From contig OY754464.1 in the NCBI GenBank assembly GCA_963575645.1, forward strand, positions 74,312,948 through 74,376,947: DNA of 64,000 nucleotides. Direction: 5' to 3'. The notes under the pieces are model-generated. The model had not been told where the DNA came from. It saw only the letters and a list, made by a program, of their open reading frames with translations, and ran no database searches. Made by a program: the position numbers and the translations under genes. Shown here piece after piece: positions 1-11,030 of the stretch; within the stretch, counting starts at the first letter, position 1; each line of letters opens with the position of its first letter. Source of the DNA: Xanthostigma xanthostigma. Lineage: Eukaryota > Arthropoda > Insecta > Raphidioptera > Raphidiidae.

Positions 1-207
1 ACTTCTAAACCCAAAGACACAGACGTTTGTTTGTGCTTATTGGATTCAGCGTGTTTTTTTCTATAAGCATGACGATTTTGCCAAAATTCCGAAAGATTTT
101 GGTTTTCGAAAAAAAATCGCATTTTTTTAAAGGGTTATGCCATGAAAAAATGCAAAAATTTAATTCTTTAATATACCTTTAAAATTGTGAATGCTTACAC
201 AAAAAAT

Positions 208-548
208 TACGTCTGTTTGAGGAAGATAAATATGCGTTTGTGCCTATTGGGTCGTATCATTTATTTGACCAAAAAAAAAAAAAATGTTTGAGTCAAATAC
301 ATATTTCTTCAATAAATAAAATTATCGACCAATTTTTCAGACAAATAATTTGTCTGAAAAATTGGTCGATAATTTTATTTATTGAAGAATTCTAATCAGA
401 CGTTAATCAAAGATTCAAATACATAATTGTTTGTGACTAACGGATCGTATCATTTAGAACCAAAGAAGAATAAAATTGTCTGAAACAAAAAAAAATTGTT
501 TGATCCAAATGTGATTCAATAGGCACAACCAAATGTTGGTTTTCCTCA
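208..548. mobile_element. Non-autonomous inverted-repeat element
   Basis: Outer arms share GTTTGAGGAA and GTGCCTATTG in inverted orientation (about 209-245 against 509-548), and a perfect 85-bp palindrome lies between them. There is no ORF. I did not find a convincing target duplication, so the superfamily is open. Bases 1-207 before it are AT-rich and show nothing else I can name. Confidence 0.5.
305..389. repeat. Perfect 85-bp palindrome
   Basis: Two 42-bp arms are exact reverse complements around a single central A. As DNA it could extrude as a cruciform and as RNA it would form one uninterrupted hairpin. One arm recurs with small changes near 59761-59796, so it is a copy of a dispersed unit. 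Confidence 0.9.
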
Positions 549-1315
549 AACAACTTTCTTATTCAGGGTATACAATCTTTGCAATTATTCTCAAGTCCAC
601 AAAATTTTGTACTCCCTCTTGACATCAGTAGCGTGAAGTAAGCAGCTAGATTGAATAAAGTACATTGAAATGACTTCACACATAAAAAAGTAGGAACAAA
701 CTTACAGAACTGAAAGAATAGTGAAGGGGTAACTTGATAACGCCATCAGTATTTTACTGGTTTGTAGAAGTACACTTAAGTAGTCAATAGAGTGAAGTGA
801 ACAGCAGACGGTGCGCAGTTGGTACTCGCGTTATATACAGAATTGGGTACTACTGACTCGTGTTCTCCTCATATAGCGTACTCATAAACTAGACTACTAC
901 TTTGCGGTAGCAACGAGGTCCATTGGTATAGCTCGAACGATTTCGTATTATAGAGGAACTTGATTCCACCAACATATAGGTGTGGTCGTATTTGCGTCTT
1001 TTGACAATGTGATATAATCGACCTTCCGGCATCAATAATTTGTAAGGCAGAAGGTTAATCATTTACGCATTGGTGGGATTACACGCGTTGATGCGGGAAG
1101 TATGTTCGTAAAAGAAAAAATAACCTATCAACTGTTGTTTAGATGTCGTTTCCATAGCAACCCTATAACATTTTAGCTAATGTCGCGCATAACTGTCATT
1201 CGTGTTTTTCCGTATAACCTCAAAGCCGCTTGCTTGGAATTTATCTGTGCTTTTATGTAATTAATAATTAATTAATGTATTTAATAAACGTAGTTACGAC
1301 CGAGGTATGAAAAAA
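549..1315. other. No recognisable feature
   Basis: Mixed-composition sequence. Both strands lack long ORFs, clear inverted repeats, tRNA-like folds and copies of the repeats seen elsewhere in the window. Confidence 0.5.
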
Positions 1316-1392
1316 ATAGTATACACCACATTGGCCAAAAGTTTAGTATTCTTGCAAGATATCAAACTTTCGGCCCTTGTGTAATATACTAT
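1316..1392. repeat. Hairpin made of two head-to-head repeat halves
   Basis: ATAGTATACACCACA at the left pairs with TTGTGTAATATACTAT at the right, and the arms continue inward through GGCC and the AAACTTT tract. The same half-unit occurs at 26605-26725 and 48668-48770, so this is a short inverted dimer of a dispersed repeat. Confidence 0.6.
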
Positions 1393-1519
1393 TACTTTTG
1401 TGCAGTCGAATTTCAGATCGAATTATATGCCAAATGATTAGTTATGATGAGAACATAACCCTCACAGAAAAATATAACAGGGACACGAATCATAATTTTT
1501 TGTACGTACTTTCTATAAA

Positions 1520-2230
1520 ACTAGCGGTCCCGCCCGGTTTCACCCAGGTGCAAAAGAACGAATAGGGAAGGAAGGGACATGAGTACGCACATTCATCTTA
1601 GTTTACCGAGATGAATATTGTGTCCAAACTTCATTATGATCGACGTTACCGTTCAAAAGTTTTTGTCGTTAAAAAGCAGTATTTATACTTTTTTAAAGTA
1701 ATAAATATTTAATTGAAAACACTATAGGAAAATTATTTTTATATCGGTGTCTATAGTTGTAACAGTTTTCAAATGAACTATTAATTAGATTTATTTAATT
1801 TTAATTAGTCGTAATAAAATTAAAAAAAAAATGAAATGTAAGCCTTAGAAGAAAGAAATGTAGAAAATAAAAAAAATAAAAATATATTCGCCGACGTGGG
1901 ACTTGAATCCAAGACCCTGGCATTAAGAGTCTTACGCTCTACCAACTGAACTATCCGGGCTTGAAACGTGACGCGCTGATATTGCAATATTTAGTTAAGG
2001 CATTTCACCTGATAATATATTATGTCGAACGGACTAATTTTGAGATACATCTTGCATCATTTTTCATTTATGTTCCGCTCAAATTGGTCGTAGCGTGATA
2101 TTATATAGCCTATAGCCTTCCTCAATAAATGGGCTATCCAACAAAAAATTTTTTTTTCAATTCGAACCAGTAGTTTCTGAGATTAGCGCGTTCAAACAAA
2201 CAAACTCTTCAGCTTTATATATTAGTATAG
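1520..2230 (+). repeat. ACTAGCGG...TTAGTATAG repeat, copy 1, with tRNA-like insert
   Basis: It begins ACTAGCGGTCCCGCCCGG and ends CTTTATATATTAGTATAG. Related copies lie at 23229-23573 (short form), 59957-60570 and 61490-62118 (inverted). The long copies carry a tRNA-like segment in the middle, which the short copy lacks. No protein coding is visible. The family is an interspersed non-coding repeat of a kind common in insects; its class (SINE-like composite, LINE tail or Helitron-type) is not settled. Confidence 0.7.
1889..1960 (-). pseudogene. tRNA-Lys(CTT)-like pseudogene inside a repeat
   Basis: Read on the minus strand it starts GCCCGGATAGTTCAG, has a D-arm, an anticodon loop CTCTTAA (anticodon CTT) and a degenerate T-arm with TTCAAGT. 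The acceptor arms pair poorly and the T-stem has mismatches, so it is unlikely to be a working tRNA. The same module sits at the same place in other copies of the host repeat, so it spread with the repeat. Confidence 0.65.
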
Positions 2231-2264
2231 AGTACCTATAGATAGGTGGTGTTCACGTCATCCA

Positions 2265-2410
2265 TACTAATATATATGCAAAAGTAACTCAGTTTGTCTG
2301 TGTGTTACGCTTTCATGGCTAAATCGGTGGACCGATTGTGATGAAATTTAATATGGAGGTAGTTCGAAGCCTGTATAAAGACATAGGCTACTTTTTTTTC
2401 AAAATTCAAC
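2265..2410 (+). repeat. Dispersed TACTAATAT-type repeat fragment
   Basis: It begins TACTAATATATATGC, runs through AAAGTAACTCAGTTTGTCTG and a GGACCGATTGTGATGAAATTT-like block, and has an ATGGAGGTAG block. This string type is widespread in insect genomes as a non-coding repeat tail. No ORF is present. Confidence 0.45.
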
Positions 2411-5217
2411 CCCTATGAGGAAGATAATCCAGGAAGATTTTCAAGTTGACGTCAATAGTTACTATATATACCTAACCGAACCTGTATTTAGTTATGGTAC
2501 CTCTGTCAAAGGAAAGTTCTGTATTGTATAGGTACAGAAAAAAGGCAATTTTTACTTGGCGCTTTCGCGTAATAAAAACAATATGTGTGGTATTTTAGTA
2601 CGGTATTTCTTCAAAATATATATATTATTATCATTTCAGTACATACTATATATAGTACGTTATTAAGCTAAAAGGACAATTTTTTACTTTTCCATATACA
2701 GGGGATGTCATGTGCTCGTGAAAAAAATATTTATTAAAAGTTTAGTTATAACAAAATGCGTATGTTTGTTTAGAAAATGAAGTAAGATCCCGATTTGGCT
2801 CGATCTTCACGCATCGAGTTTTCTAATGAAATTTGAAATTTGATAATATAATGTATTAATAAAGACAATTGATTACTTGCCATTTAATTTCTTGGCACAG
2901 CTATTTCTAATAAAAAATTAAAGTACCTAAACATTCAGTCGAGTTATCGTGTTCTAGTGTATAAGGACTTTTATAGTATTTTGGTGTATATGGACCTTTA
3001 TAGTGTTAGACTTTCAGTGAAGTGTTTTTGTGTACATAGACGATTAGTAGTGACTTTGAATTCTTATTTTATTACTTAGTTGTTTTTCTGTTACGGTATT
3101 GTTTTGTTTTATTATTTGTAATTTTAGTTTGTTCGTTTAACTGTTTTGTGAACGTTTTTATAAGTGTAAATAAATATTCCCCACCACAGAAAGAACAGTG
3201 ATATCTTGTATCCAGATACTTTTTTCATTATCTTCTGCAGTTTTGGCGTTGCCTAATAAGTCCGTTTAAATTTGAAACAGACTATAAGTATATATTGTGT
3301 GTACAGTGGAGTACACTTTATGCATGTATTCAATTTGCGTCGTATATATATGTATATATTATAACATACGTACATTGCGAATAACAAAAGCGAAATAAAA
3401 CAATACACGCTCGCATATTGTACTGACATTGTAAAACAAACGCTGGCGCACAATTGTAAATAATGTTTTATTATTTTTCACCAATAACATGGAGCGATTA
3501 TTATATCCACACATAAATATGGCATTATTTATTATTTTTTTTAGAAAATGTTGAAAGTCGTTAAGCATTGATGGATGTTATGCTATAACAAAAAAAAATG
3601 TAGTATAAACTTTTAGAAAATAACTGGATAGATCGTAAGGGATTACATTCTAATGGATTCTGTTTATAACAGACTTTATTTTTTAATGACGTTGTTTGTT
3701 ATTTTTTTTTTAATGTTGTTATTTACCATCTCCGACCTACTGATAATATTTATATACATCTAGGTATGTTATATGTGGCAGGGGCGTATCCAGTAGAGGG
3801 GTTAAGGGCGCATTTGCAATCTTTTAAAATATCATTGTTGATCTTCCTGTCTATTGATACGATAACTCGATTTGCCCAAATTTTGGCTTTTTTTTAAAGT
3901 CATAGATAACGCTAAATTTTGATGTTAAAAAAAAACTATGCGGAAATTTGGATGGGTCCGGATAAGGCCGGCCCTGCTTAAGTTTGTGTACGGATCAGGG
4001 CAATCGGATATAGGTTTTGTAATGCATTTTCGCACAGGGATCGGAGCGGGCTAACCTAATACAGCCCCGATAGAGTTACCTTTTCTGGTACTGATAAGGT
4101 CAGTTCGATCAGGTTCTGAATAGTCTCCCTTAGTAGGGTCCGTCACTTTGAACCGGATCCGGATCCTGGCCTGACAGGGCTTTCTACTCGGAATAATAAG
4201 TAAATATTAGCAATATTTTGTCTTTCAGTTTTAATCAAATGCCTAATTTGAAGTTAAAAAACCTGAGATACGAGCCTGAGTCTTACTAGTTGGGTTGTTG
4301 TTTTATGTATTGAAAATATTTTCTTTTTGCTTACCTACTTAATTTTTTCTGTTATCGTACGCTCCAATAAGTGAGGTTATTACACTACTCGAGTGCAGTT
4401 TATGATGAAGGCTGTTCAAGTAACGACCAATCAAATCCTTTACAATGTTTCTTATGTATTCTGATATATACCGGGGATGTCTCTAAATTTCCCGCTCTAA
4501 AGAAAACAAAATAAAAACTGACTGCGTGCAAATCCCATGCATCTGAATTCTGAATTCTAAAGTGAAACTTGATTTCGTTTAATTATCACAGACGGCAATA
4601 CTTTACTCCTTGGCATCTTGCTTTTCAGATTTGCCGCGCCAAAAATGTAATTTTATATATACTTAGAGGTACTGGTTCTTCCCTTTCGCGTTTAACTTTT
4701 TTACGCGATTGGCCCGATAGTTTTTTTTCGGAAGAGGGTTTTTTGCGAAGATAATTGTCTCCTCTCGTGGAAAGTATGTTAAAAAGGAGTGTTCAGAATT
4801 GCATATTTATAATGATGTGAACAATAATAAAAAATAGCGAAGACACATCTGTGAACAAAATCTTCTTTTAAAAACTATCGCTGAAATAGTAACTGCCGGT
4901 GAACGGTGAAAGAAAACGGTTTGTGTTCAGCCCCAGATCCAGGGGTGAGGGGGGTAAAACCGGGGCACTCGCGCCGGGTGGCAGTTTCAAGGGGCGCCAA
5001 AATCATAATATAATGTGGCTAAAAAATGCCAATTATATTTGTGAGTTTTTTTAAGTGATTTATCTCAAACGCTGAAGAGAGTAGTCACTATTATCAAGTT
5101 TTTGCCCTATGGTTCGAAAAAATCGTAGATCCGGGGCTGTTTGTGTTTCAAAACTAAAACTTGCATTTCGTATTTCTCTAACCAAACTTTCAAAGTGAGA
5201 ACATTAACACATGAAGA
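2411..5217. other. Repeat-derived stretch without a gene
   Basis: About 2930-3205 resembles the segment near 46980-47170 (TGTGTACATAG, then T-rich blocks) and ends with AATAAATA, which suggests an old LTR fragment. CAGGGGCGTATCCAG at about 3782 looks like one end of a hAT-type element whose other end I could not find. The remainder is AT-rich. ORFs of 60-70 codons occur but resemble nothing I know. Confidence 0.4.
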
Positions 5218-5254
5218 GCGTTCAACGCGCGTTGGCCCAACGCGCGTTGAACGC
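5218..5254. repeat. Perfect 37-bp GC-rich palindrome
   Basis: GCGTTCAACGCGCGTTGG is followed by C and then the exact reverse complement. It stands out for its CpG content in an AT-rich setting. No flanking element could be delimited. Confidence 0.85.
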
Positions 5255-5933
5255 CTCTCATATAAACTACGCCTAAAACGCAGTACAGTATGCAAGGCGT
5301 GAATACCGGCTTACCGTTGACTGTGAATACTTGCCTTTTGTATTATTCAACTATACAAATCTTACGTAATACTTTCAAAGTCGTTTAATGAACATTGTAA
5401 TCGATTTTAAATTACTTTCATTGCAGTTTATAAAAGTGTAATAAAATGTCGTGAATTTTTTGAACAGAAAAAGTTATTTTGAACGTAGTGCTGTGTTTGA
5501 AGCGAGGGTTCAAAAAATGCTACTGATGTACGTTTGGATGCAGTGCCGGATTAAGACTCCTTCATGCCCTAAGCATTTCTTGCTTATGGGCCCCATCTCT
5601 AGTATGTTCAGTTTATAAAAAAATTCAAATTGATGGAAAAAAGTTAAAAAGCATAGATTTTTAAGAAAAAAATTAAATTTTACAATCAATGCTCCCATTG
5701 AAAATTTGGCTGTCTATAAAATCGGACCTTAATAAACCGGCATTTTTATACAATTAATAGAAAAAAAGTTTCTAAAGTTTAAAATTAGAAAAATTTATCT
5801 AATTAAAAAAAATGTTTTTTTCGTTTTCATTTTCAAAAATAAATTATTATTTATTTTTATACTTCTAAAGACAGTTTTATATCAGTAAATAAAATTTTTG
5901 AGAACATGACAAAAAGAAAAAAAATCTTGACAC

Positions 5934-6872
5934 TAGGCTTGGGTAACTCAGATCTGAACCGGTTCAAAGAGCCGGCTCCGACAGAAGATCCGTGAGAGCC
6001 GGTTCACGTTTTTATGAGCCGACGGCTCAACGGATCCGCATAACTCAGTGAAACACTTAACACATAGAAGCACTGTCAGCTCAAATGACTCATGCATATG
6101 TTTGGCTTTGCATTCTATATAGGTATACAATTATACAACTATACAGTGTACTCACTATGCACTTGGCGGTCCAATACGACAGTGTCTCACTTATTTAATT
6201 CACAACTATTTAAACTATTGTATTGCATATCGTAATATAATTAAGAGATGCTTATTTTTCATGTGTCGAGCTAAATTTCCTGTTGATCCTTTTGAAATTT
6301 TGCACACAATGAAACAGTATTTACATTTTGCAGTACTTTCGCCTAAATTTTGAAGATTTAGACGAAAGTACTGCAAAATGTAAATATTGTTCCATTATTA
6401 TGTAAATATATGGTTCCACACTTCACTATATTTCCGGCTGCTCATTTTTTAAATAATGTATTATTAACAACCACGGATCACAAAAATTATTATGAACGCA
6501 TATGATAACCAAACAATACTTTAAATTTGTGTGTAAGTATATGGTTGAACTTGAATTCAAATTCAATAAATAATATATTTAGCTATTATAGCATGTGATT
6601 GGTTGAGCAAATGCGTGTGAATCTGTAAAACCCCGCCTTATAATATGTGAGTCAGTCACTGGCATGATCACAGAACATACTGTTCTGTGGGCATGATATT
6701 AGGTGATACGATTGACTTGACTCAACTAACACAGTTGGCTCAGTGTCTCAGTTGACTCGAATAACATATTCAGAACTCGGCTCTTTTTGAACCGGTTCAG
6801 GGAGCCGGCTCACATACGGGATCCAGATGCAAAGATGCAGATCACTAAAAAGACCCGTTTGTGTCATCTCTA
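5934..6872. mobile_element. Nested hAT-type element with subterminal palindromes
   Basis: It is flanked by exact 8-bp duplications CTTGACAC (5926-5933 and 6873-6880). It starts TAGGCTTGGGTAAC and ends CATCTCTA; both termini are of the TAG...CTA kind but the inverted repeats are short and imperfect. The subterminal zones carry several GAACCGGTTC and GAGCCGGCTC palindromes, the sort of clustered motif bound by hAT transposases. There is no long ORF. Confidence 0.75.
6313..6391. repeat. Long hairpin inside the nested element
   Basis: Arms of about 36 bp pair with few mismatches around a loop near TTTTGAAG; the arm includes TTTTGCAGTACTTTCG. It lies within the 5934-6872 element. Confidence 0.75.
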
Positions 6873-7360
6873 CTTGACACGGCTTAGTGAGGTACTAGTC
6901 ATTTCTGATTGGTGCTTCTTGTTGCCCCCTGAGACGTGATGCCCTAAGCAATTGCTTATTTTGCTTATAGGTTAATCCGGCACTGTTTGGATGTTATTAT
7001 TGTGAGGATGTTAACGGAACACTGTTCGTTCGAAAAATGTTTGATATTAGTTTCTTTAAAATGGAATCGAATGGTACCAAGGTAGAACCACATGTGCAAG
7101 TCGACATTTTACAAGTTATAATGTAAGTTTAAATAATTATTATGTAATTGAGTTATTCTGTCTGAGAACTTTCAACGACTTCCACTTTATCCTGATTTTG
7201 AATTATGATGAAAGCAAACCATTGAAAATTTTGTCAATTTTTTATTTATTTATAAACGCATTTTTGAGGTTAACTTTTGTGTTAATTTGTATATTTGCTT
7301 ATACATGATACGATATGGCACATACAGTAGTGAATTACTTACCAGATGTTATAGTGCGAG

Positions 7361-7883
7361 ATCCGGTTTTAGAAATATATACCCTCATCTGTTATTTGAT
7401 GATGGATTATATGTCGATAAATCGCACATGGGTTGCCTAGCTTAATCGCGTACCGATGCTGTTAAATTAAAATAATAAATTCTAAATAACTTTTTTGGAT
7501 CAACTTCCTTGATTTGTTATTGAAAAAAATGGAACCTAAGATGGGAGAATATGACACAAATAAAATGTTGACAAAACAAAATATAAACTCAAAGTACACA
7601 ACTATTTACAAGGTAGGTTTATGTGGATGATCTATATTTATGTATAGAATAAATGGTATATTCCAATTCCTTATGTCATATTCTCTCATTTTAGGCTCGA
7701 TTTTTTTGATTAACAAATCGAGGAAATTGATCTAAAAAGTTAACTAGAATTTATTTAATTTAACAGCATCGGTACGCGATTTAGCTAAGCTACTTATGTG
7801 CGATTTATTAATGTAAATATTTAATTATCTAATCTTTGTCATCATCAAATAACAGATGAGGGTATGTATTTCTAATACCGGAT
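7361..7883. mobile_element. Foldback element with about 200-bp arms
   Basis: The sequence from ATCCGGTTTTAGAAATA inward is repeated in inverted orientation up to AATACCGGAT at the right end. Shared blocks include CCCTCATCTGTTATTTGATG, ATCGCGTACCGATGCTG and GAGAATATGACA. The loop at about 7560-7670 has no ORF. The arms differ by small indels, so the insertion is not very recent. No clear target duplication was found. Confidence 0.75.
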
Positions 7884-7993
7884 TTAAGACTATTAAACTA
7901 ATAAAAACCTTACGGAATTTCAAAAACTAAGAAAAATAATATCATTTTAACAGTTCGTATGCAGTAAGGTGTTCAATATGACCCCCCTGTGTA

Positions 7994-8412
7994 TGTTTTA
8001 CCATTCTAACCCACAAGTGTTAGTGTTTTGAGGTCCCCCGAATCCAAAAAACATATTTTTGAAAAAACTCTGTGCATCTGTTAGTCTGTGAACACGATAC
8101 AGGTCAAACGGATGAACGGATTGAAACCAAATTTTGGGAGGATGTTTGGTATGCAAATATGAAGAGCCCTATTGTTTTTGGAGAAAATCGGCGCATGCGC
8201 AGAAGAGATATATGCTAAAAAGGTGTTTTTTATATAATAATGGTGCACTTTTCATTACGGCTTATTATTCTATTTATTTTTTCAAGAAAGTTTCGTTAAA
8301 ACATTTTTTTTCTTAACTTTATAGTTTCAGAAATATTTTAAAAATAAAAAAAGTCAGTCGCTCTTTTGTTTTATAGATCTGTCAGAAATAAACAGTTCGG
8401 CATGCTTTTATT
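7994..8412 (-). repeat. Repeat family R1, minus-strand copy
   Basis: It contains GCGCATGCGC, the CAAATTTTGGGAGGATG block and the ATTCGGGG end in inverted orientation relative to the copy at 22148-22583. Other copies are 15071-15307 and 49725-50020. There is no coding capacity. It is a dispersed element of unknown class. Confidence 0.7.
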
Positions 8413-9041
8413 AATGTTTACATGACGTGGAACATGCTATGTAGGTAACAATGGTAGCGAATAGTTAACTAGCCATTACCCGCGTCACCTCACGCGATAT
8501 CAGAAATTTTATTTTCTTTCTTATAATCAAATGTCAACATTTTTGAAGTTGAAATGGTCCCGTCGCCCAATTGGCTGGAATTTTTTTCTTAGAAAAGCTA
8601 AAAGAAATGTCTTTATCTCTGTATACAAACTCTTCGCTCTTTACTTGCAAAGTAGCTACAAATCACTGTCTTAAAGTGAGAGCAGAATTTACCTAATTAT
8701 TGTTATTAAAATAAACGAAGATGGCGTAAATTTTACGCGTGCATGTTTTCTTTCACGTACAACGACGTGACTACGCAGTTTTCCTGCTGGTCCCAGCAGC
8801 AATTCCCAGCCTCTAGCAACAGCCCCCAGTAGCTTGCAGCCTGCAGGCCCTTCTAAATGCAACTATACCCTCATATTGTTTTAATGTCTTTTTAAGGTGA
8901 CGCTTAAAGTAACGTATTATCTTTATAAATTTGAATTTTTTTTTGCTGACACAAATTTCTTAATTAAATAAACTCTTGTGTGTTCCAAATATTCTTGATT
9001 TCCGGGCTTATAGGCTACGCTCCATTGGTATTTCTACCTTA
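8413..9041. other. No recognisable feature
   Basis: Mostly AT-rich unique-looking sequence. A short GC-richer patch at 8750-8870 contains simple AGC-type wording but no frame stays open. Confidence 0.5.
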
Positions 9042-9360
9042 AAAAATAAAGTAAATAAAAACATTTTTAATATATCACGTTTTTAAAACGAACTAAAAAG
9101 TATAAAATACTTTTTTAAAGTTGTAGAATTTGAAACGAAAAAAATCTATTTATGAGATAAAACGAATAATTCGCACCCGGAATTATTCGTTTTATCTCAT
9201 AGATTTTTTTCATTGAAAGCTACTCTCTACACTTCTTATATAACTGTCGCATGCGCCCCACGTTTTTCGTTTATATCCTACAAGTTTAAAAAATTATTTT
9301 ATACTTTTTAGTTCGTTTTCAAAACGTGGTATATTAAAAGTTTTTTTTATTTATTTTATT
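9042..9360. mobile_element. Foldback element with inner hairpin
   Basis: Outer arms share AAAACGAACTAAAAAGTAT and the reverse complement ATACTTTTTAGTTCGTTTT. An inner hairpin at about 9139-9215 pairs GAGATAAAACGAATAATTC with its complement. A rearranged fragment of the same family lies at 35728-35890, and the terminal motif GAACTAAAAAGTA recurs in the element at 37771-38027. Confidence 0.7.
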
Positions 9361-9811
9361 ATTTTCGTCTTTTTACTTAATAATAAAAACGTGGCAAAAA
9401 CAAAAATACATCGTAAAAAAAAATATGATACCTTCGCATTGTTAGTTCGCACAACGGTAAATAAGTAAGAATTAATTATATGTATTTATTAAAATTTCTT
9501 TTATTATTTTCTTCTTTATTTTAGTATTTTCTCGTATTGTCATCTAATTCTGAGTTATGTTAAAAATTTCAAGTCTCTATCTCATCAGGAAGTTAATTTA
9601 AAATCAATTACAGAGTTCCTCCGCCCGACATACACGAAAAGCAGGTTAATATAAACGGCTTAAGAAATGTGCCTCTCCCCCTGCCGACCAACAGCTGGGT
9701 ACGCCAATGCCAAGAATCTCACTATAGATTCTACACGCGAATTTTTTTAAAAGTTGTTATTTTTTACTGAAATTTCTTCTTAAATTTTTTGTGTGGCAGG
9801 GACGCAGGGTA
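9361..9811. other. No recognisable feature
   Basis: AT-rich sequence between two elements. I see no ORF, repeat copy or RNA-like fold. Confidence 0.45.
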
Positions 9812-9815
9812 TATA

Positions 9816-10582
9816 TGTTACGGTCTATACCCGAATTCTGTCAATGGCCGAAATAAATGGGCAAAACTAGTTTTGATTAACGAGTATTTACCAAACCCGA
9901 AATCTTACATTTAAACGGGTAGGTAATAGGCTGTTATAAAATGAGCAAAACTAGTTTTGCGCATTTCCAATTCGACAAAACTAGTTCTGTCCATTTTTGA
10001 ACGGACGCAGTACTAGTATGGCATCGGAATCTTCTTTGCGTTTTTTAATTAACTTTTCCACATCAATGACACTTATTATATCAAAGCGATTTATTCTTCT
10101 CTATTGTTTAGCAGACAGAGGTTTTAATTCAGCGTTCAATAAATTTGCTTTCTTAACCTCACTTAGTGTAGTAAGGTAATTATGTTTCATCATAAAATGA
10201 TGTTTCAGAAGCTTCCAATAAGCGAACTAGTTGAGACTCGAATTTTCTTTGCAGTTTTACTTAATTATTACACTGAATAACTCACAATTATTTTAATTAT
10301 AACATTCAGGAGAACAATTCAATAGATAGGTACATATCAAGAACATAACCCTACTTTTGTTCGGGTTGATTAAATGAAACAAGCAGAACTAGTACTGTTC
10401 GTTCAAAAATGGACAGAACTAGTTTTGACCAATTGAAAATGCGCAAAACTTATTTTGCTCATTTTATAACACTCGATACCCGTTTAAATGTAAGATTTTG
10501 GGTTTGAGCAATATTCGTTGGTCAAAACTAGTTTTGCGCATTTATTTCGGTCATTGACCGAATTCGGGTATAGACCGTAACA
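9816..10582. mobile_element. Ginger-type non-autonomous DNA transposon
   Basis: The ends are TGTTACGGTCTATACCCGAA and its reverse complement, and the imperfect inverted repeats extend for about 195 bp on each side. The flanks carry a 4-bp duplication TATA (9812-9815 and 10583-10586). TGT...ACA ends with 4-bp duplications fit the Ginger group, whose transposases resemble retroviral-type integrases. The minus strand inside holds a short relic that looks like the N-terminal part of proteins related to that group (9981-10190). The palindrome AAAACTAGTTTTG or a one-base variant occurs several times in each arm and may be a transposase-binding motif. Confidence 0.75.
9981..10190 (-). pseudogene. 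Ginger-type integrase/transposase N-terminal fragment, stop-interrupted
   Basis: A 69-codon minus-strand frame runs from an ATG at 10188-10190 to a TAG at 9981-9983, with one internal TAG at 10101-10103. After the internal stop it reads RRINRFDIISVIDVEKLI. I recognise this wording as like the segment 'YRRL-RYDV---VEKLI' ahead of the zinc-binding and integrase core in Ginger-derived animal proteins annotated as KRAB-A domain-containing 2 or SCAN domain-containing 3. The internal TAG falls where those proteins have Tyr. The zinc-binding and catalytic domains are absent. The family link is from memory; the broken state is seen directly. Confidence 0.55.
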
Positions 10583-10586
10583 TATA

Positions 10587-11030
10587 TACCACTTCATACA
10601 TTTTATTTCAAAACGATTATGTTTACTCCAGGCTTTTATATCATTTTTTATTCAAATTAGATCACCTGTATAGTGTATATTTTATGTCGTGATGATATAT
10701 GATGCTTTGCGGTTAATAAAACATACCACATATTGTAGATATTACAGAATAGATACGGTTGTGTTATTATGAGTGCACCTTAATATAAACAGCAACGTGA
10801 AAATAATGAATTTAAATTAGCTTCTAAAGTTGTGTAACATAGTTTCACAAACGAGCAGTTGGTGCTTTGGAACAAAACTCTCGTACAAGTTAGAAACGCT
10901 AACGTCGTTTTCAAGAAGAATTGTTTAATGTTTCTCCGCATAACTGTTAAATAGTATTCTATTATATATATGCTCAAAAACATACATTTGACAATCTTTA
11001 AGTTTACGTGTCTCTAATCATAATGGCCTA
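10587..11030. other. No recognisable feature
   Basis: AT-rich sequence. One 67-codon minus-strand ORF (10780-10983) resembles nothing I know and has no coding-like wording. Confidence 0.45.

Larger units (their letters stand above)
5541..6985. mobile_element. hAT-type non-autonomous transposon
   Basis: The ends are CAGTGCCGGATTAA and its exact reverse complement TTAATCCGGCACTG. Both flanks carry the same 8-bp target duplication TTTGGATG (5533-5540 and 6986-6993). CAG...CTG ends with 8-bp duplications are the signature of hAT elements. No transposase ORF is present. Most of the interior is a second element (5934-6872) that landed inside it, so this element is the older of the two. The superfamily call rests on ends and duplication only. 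Confidence 0.85.

Noticed and set aside
1377..1565. Small ORF next to the first repeat
   Set aside because: It crosses from a hairpin into a dispersed repeat; no conserved content.
3782..3976. A complete hAT element starting CAGGGGCGTATCCAG
   Set aside because: The nearby CCGGCCCTG does not pair with this end and no 8-bp duplication was found.
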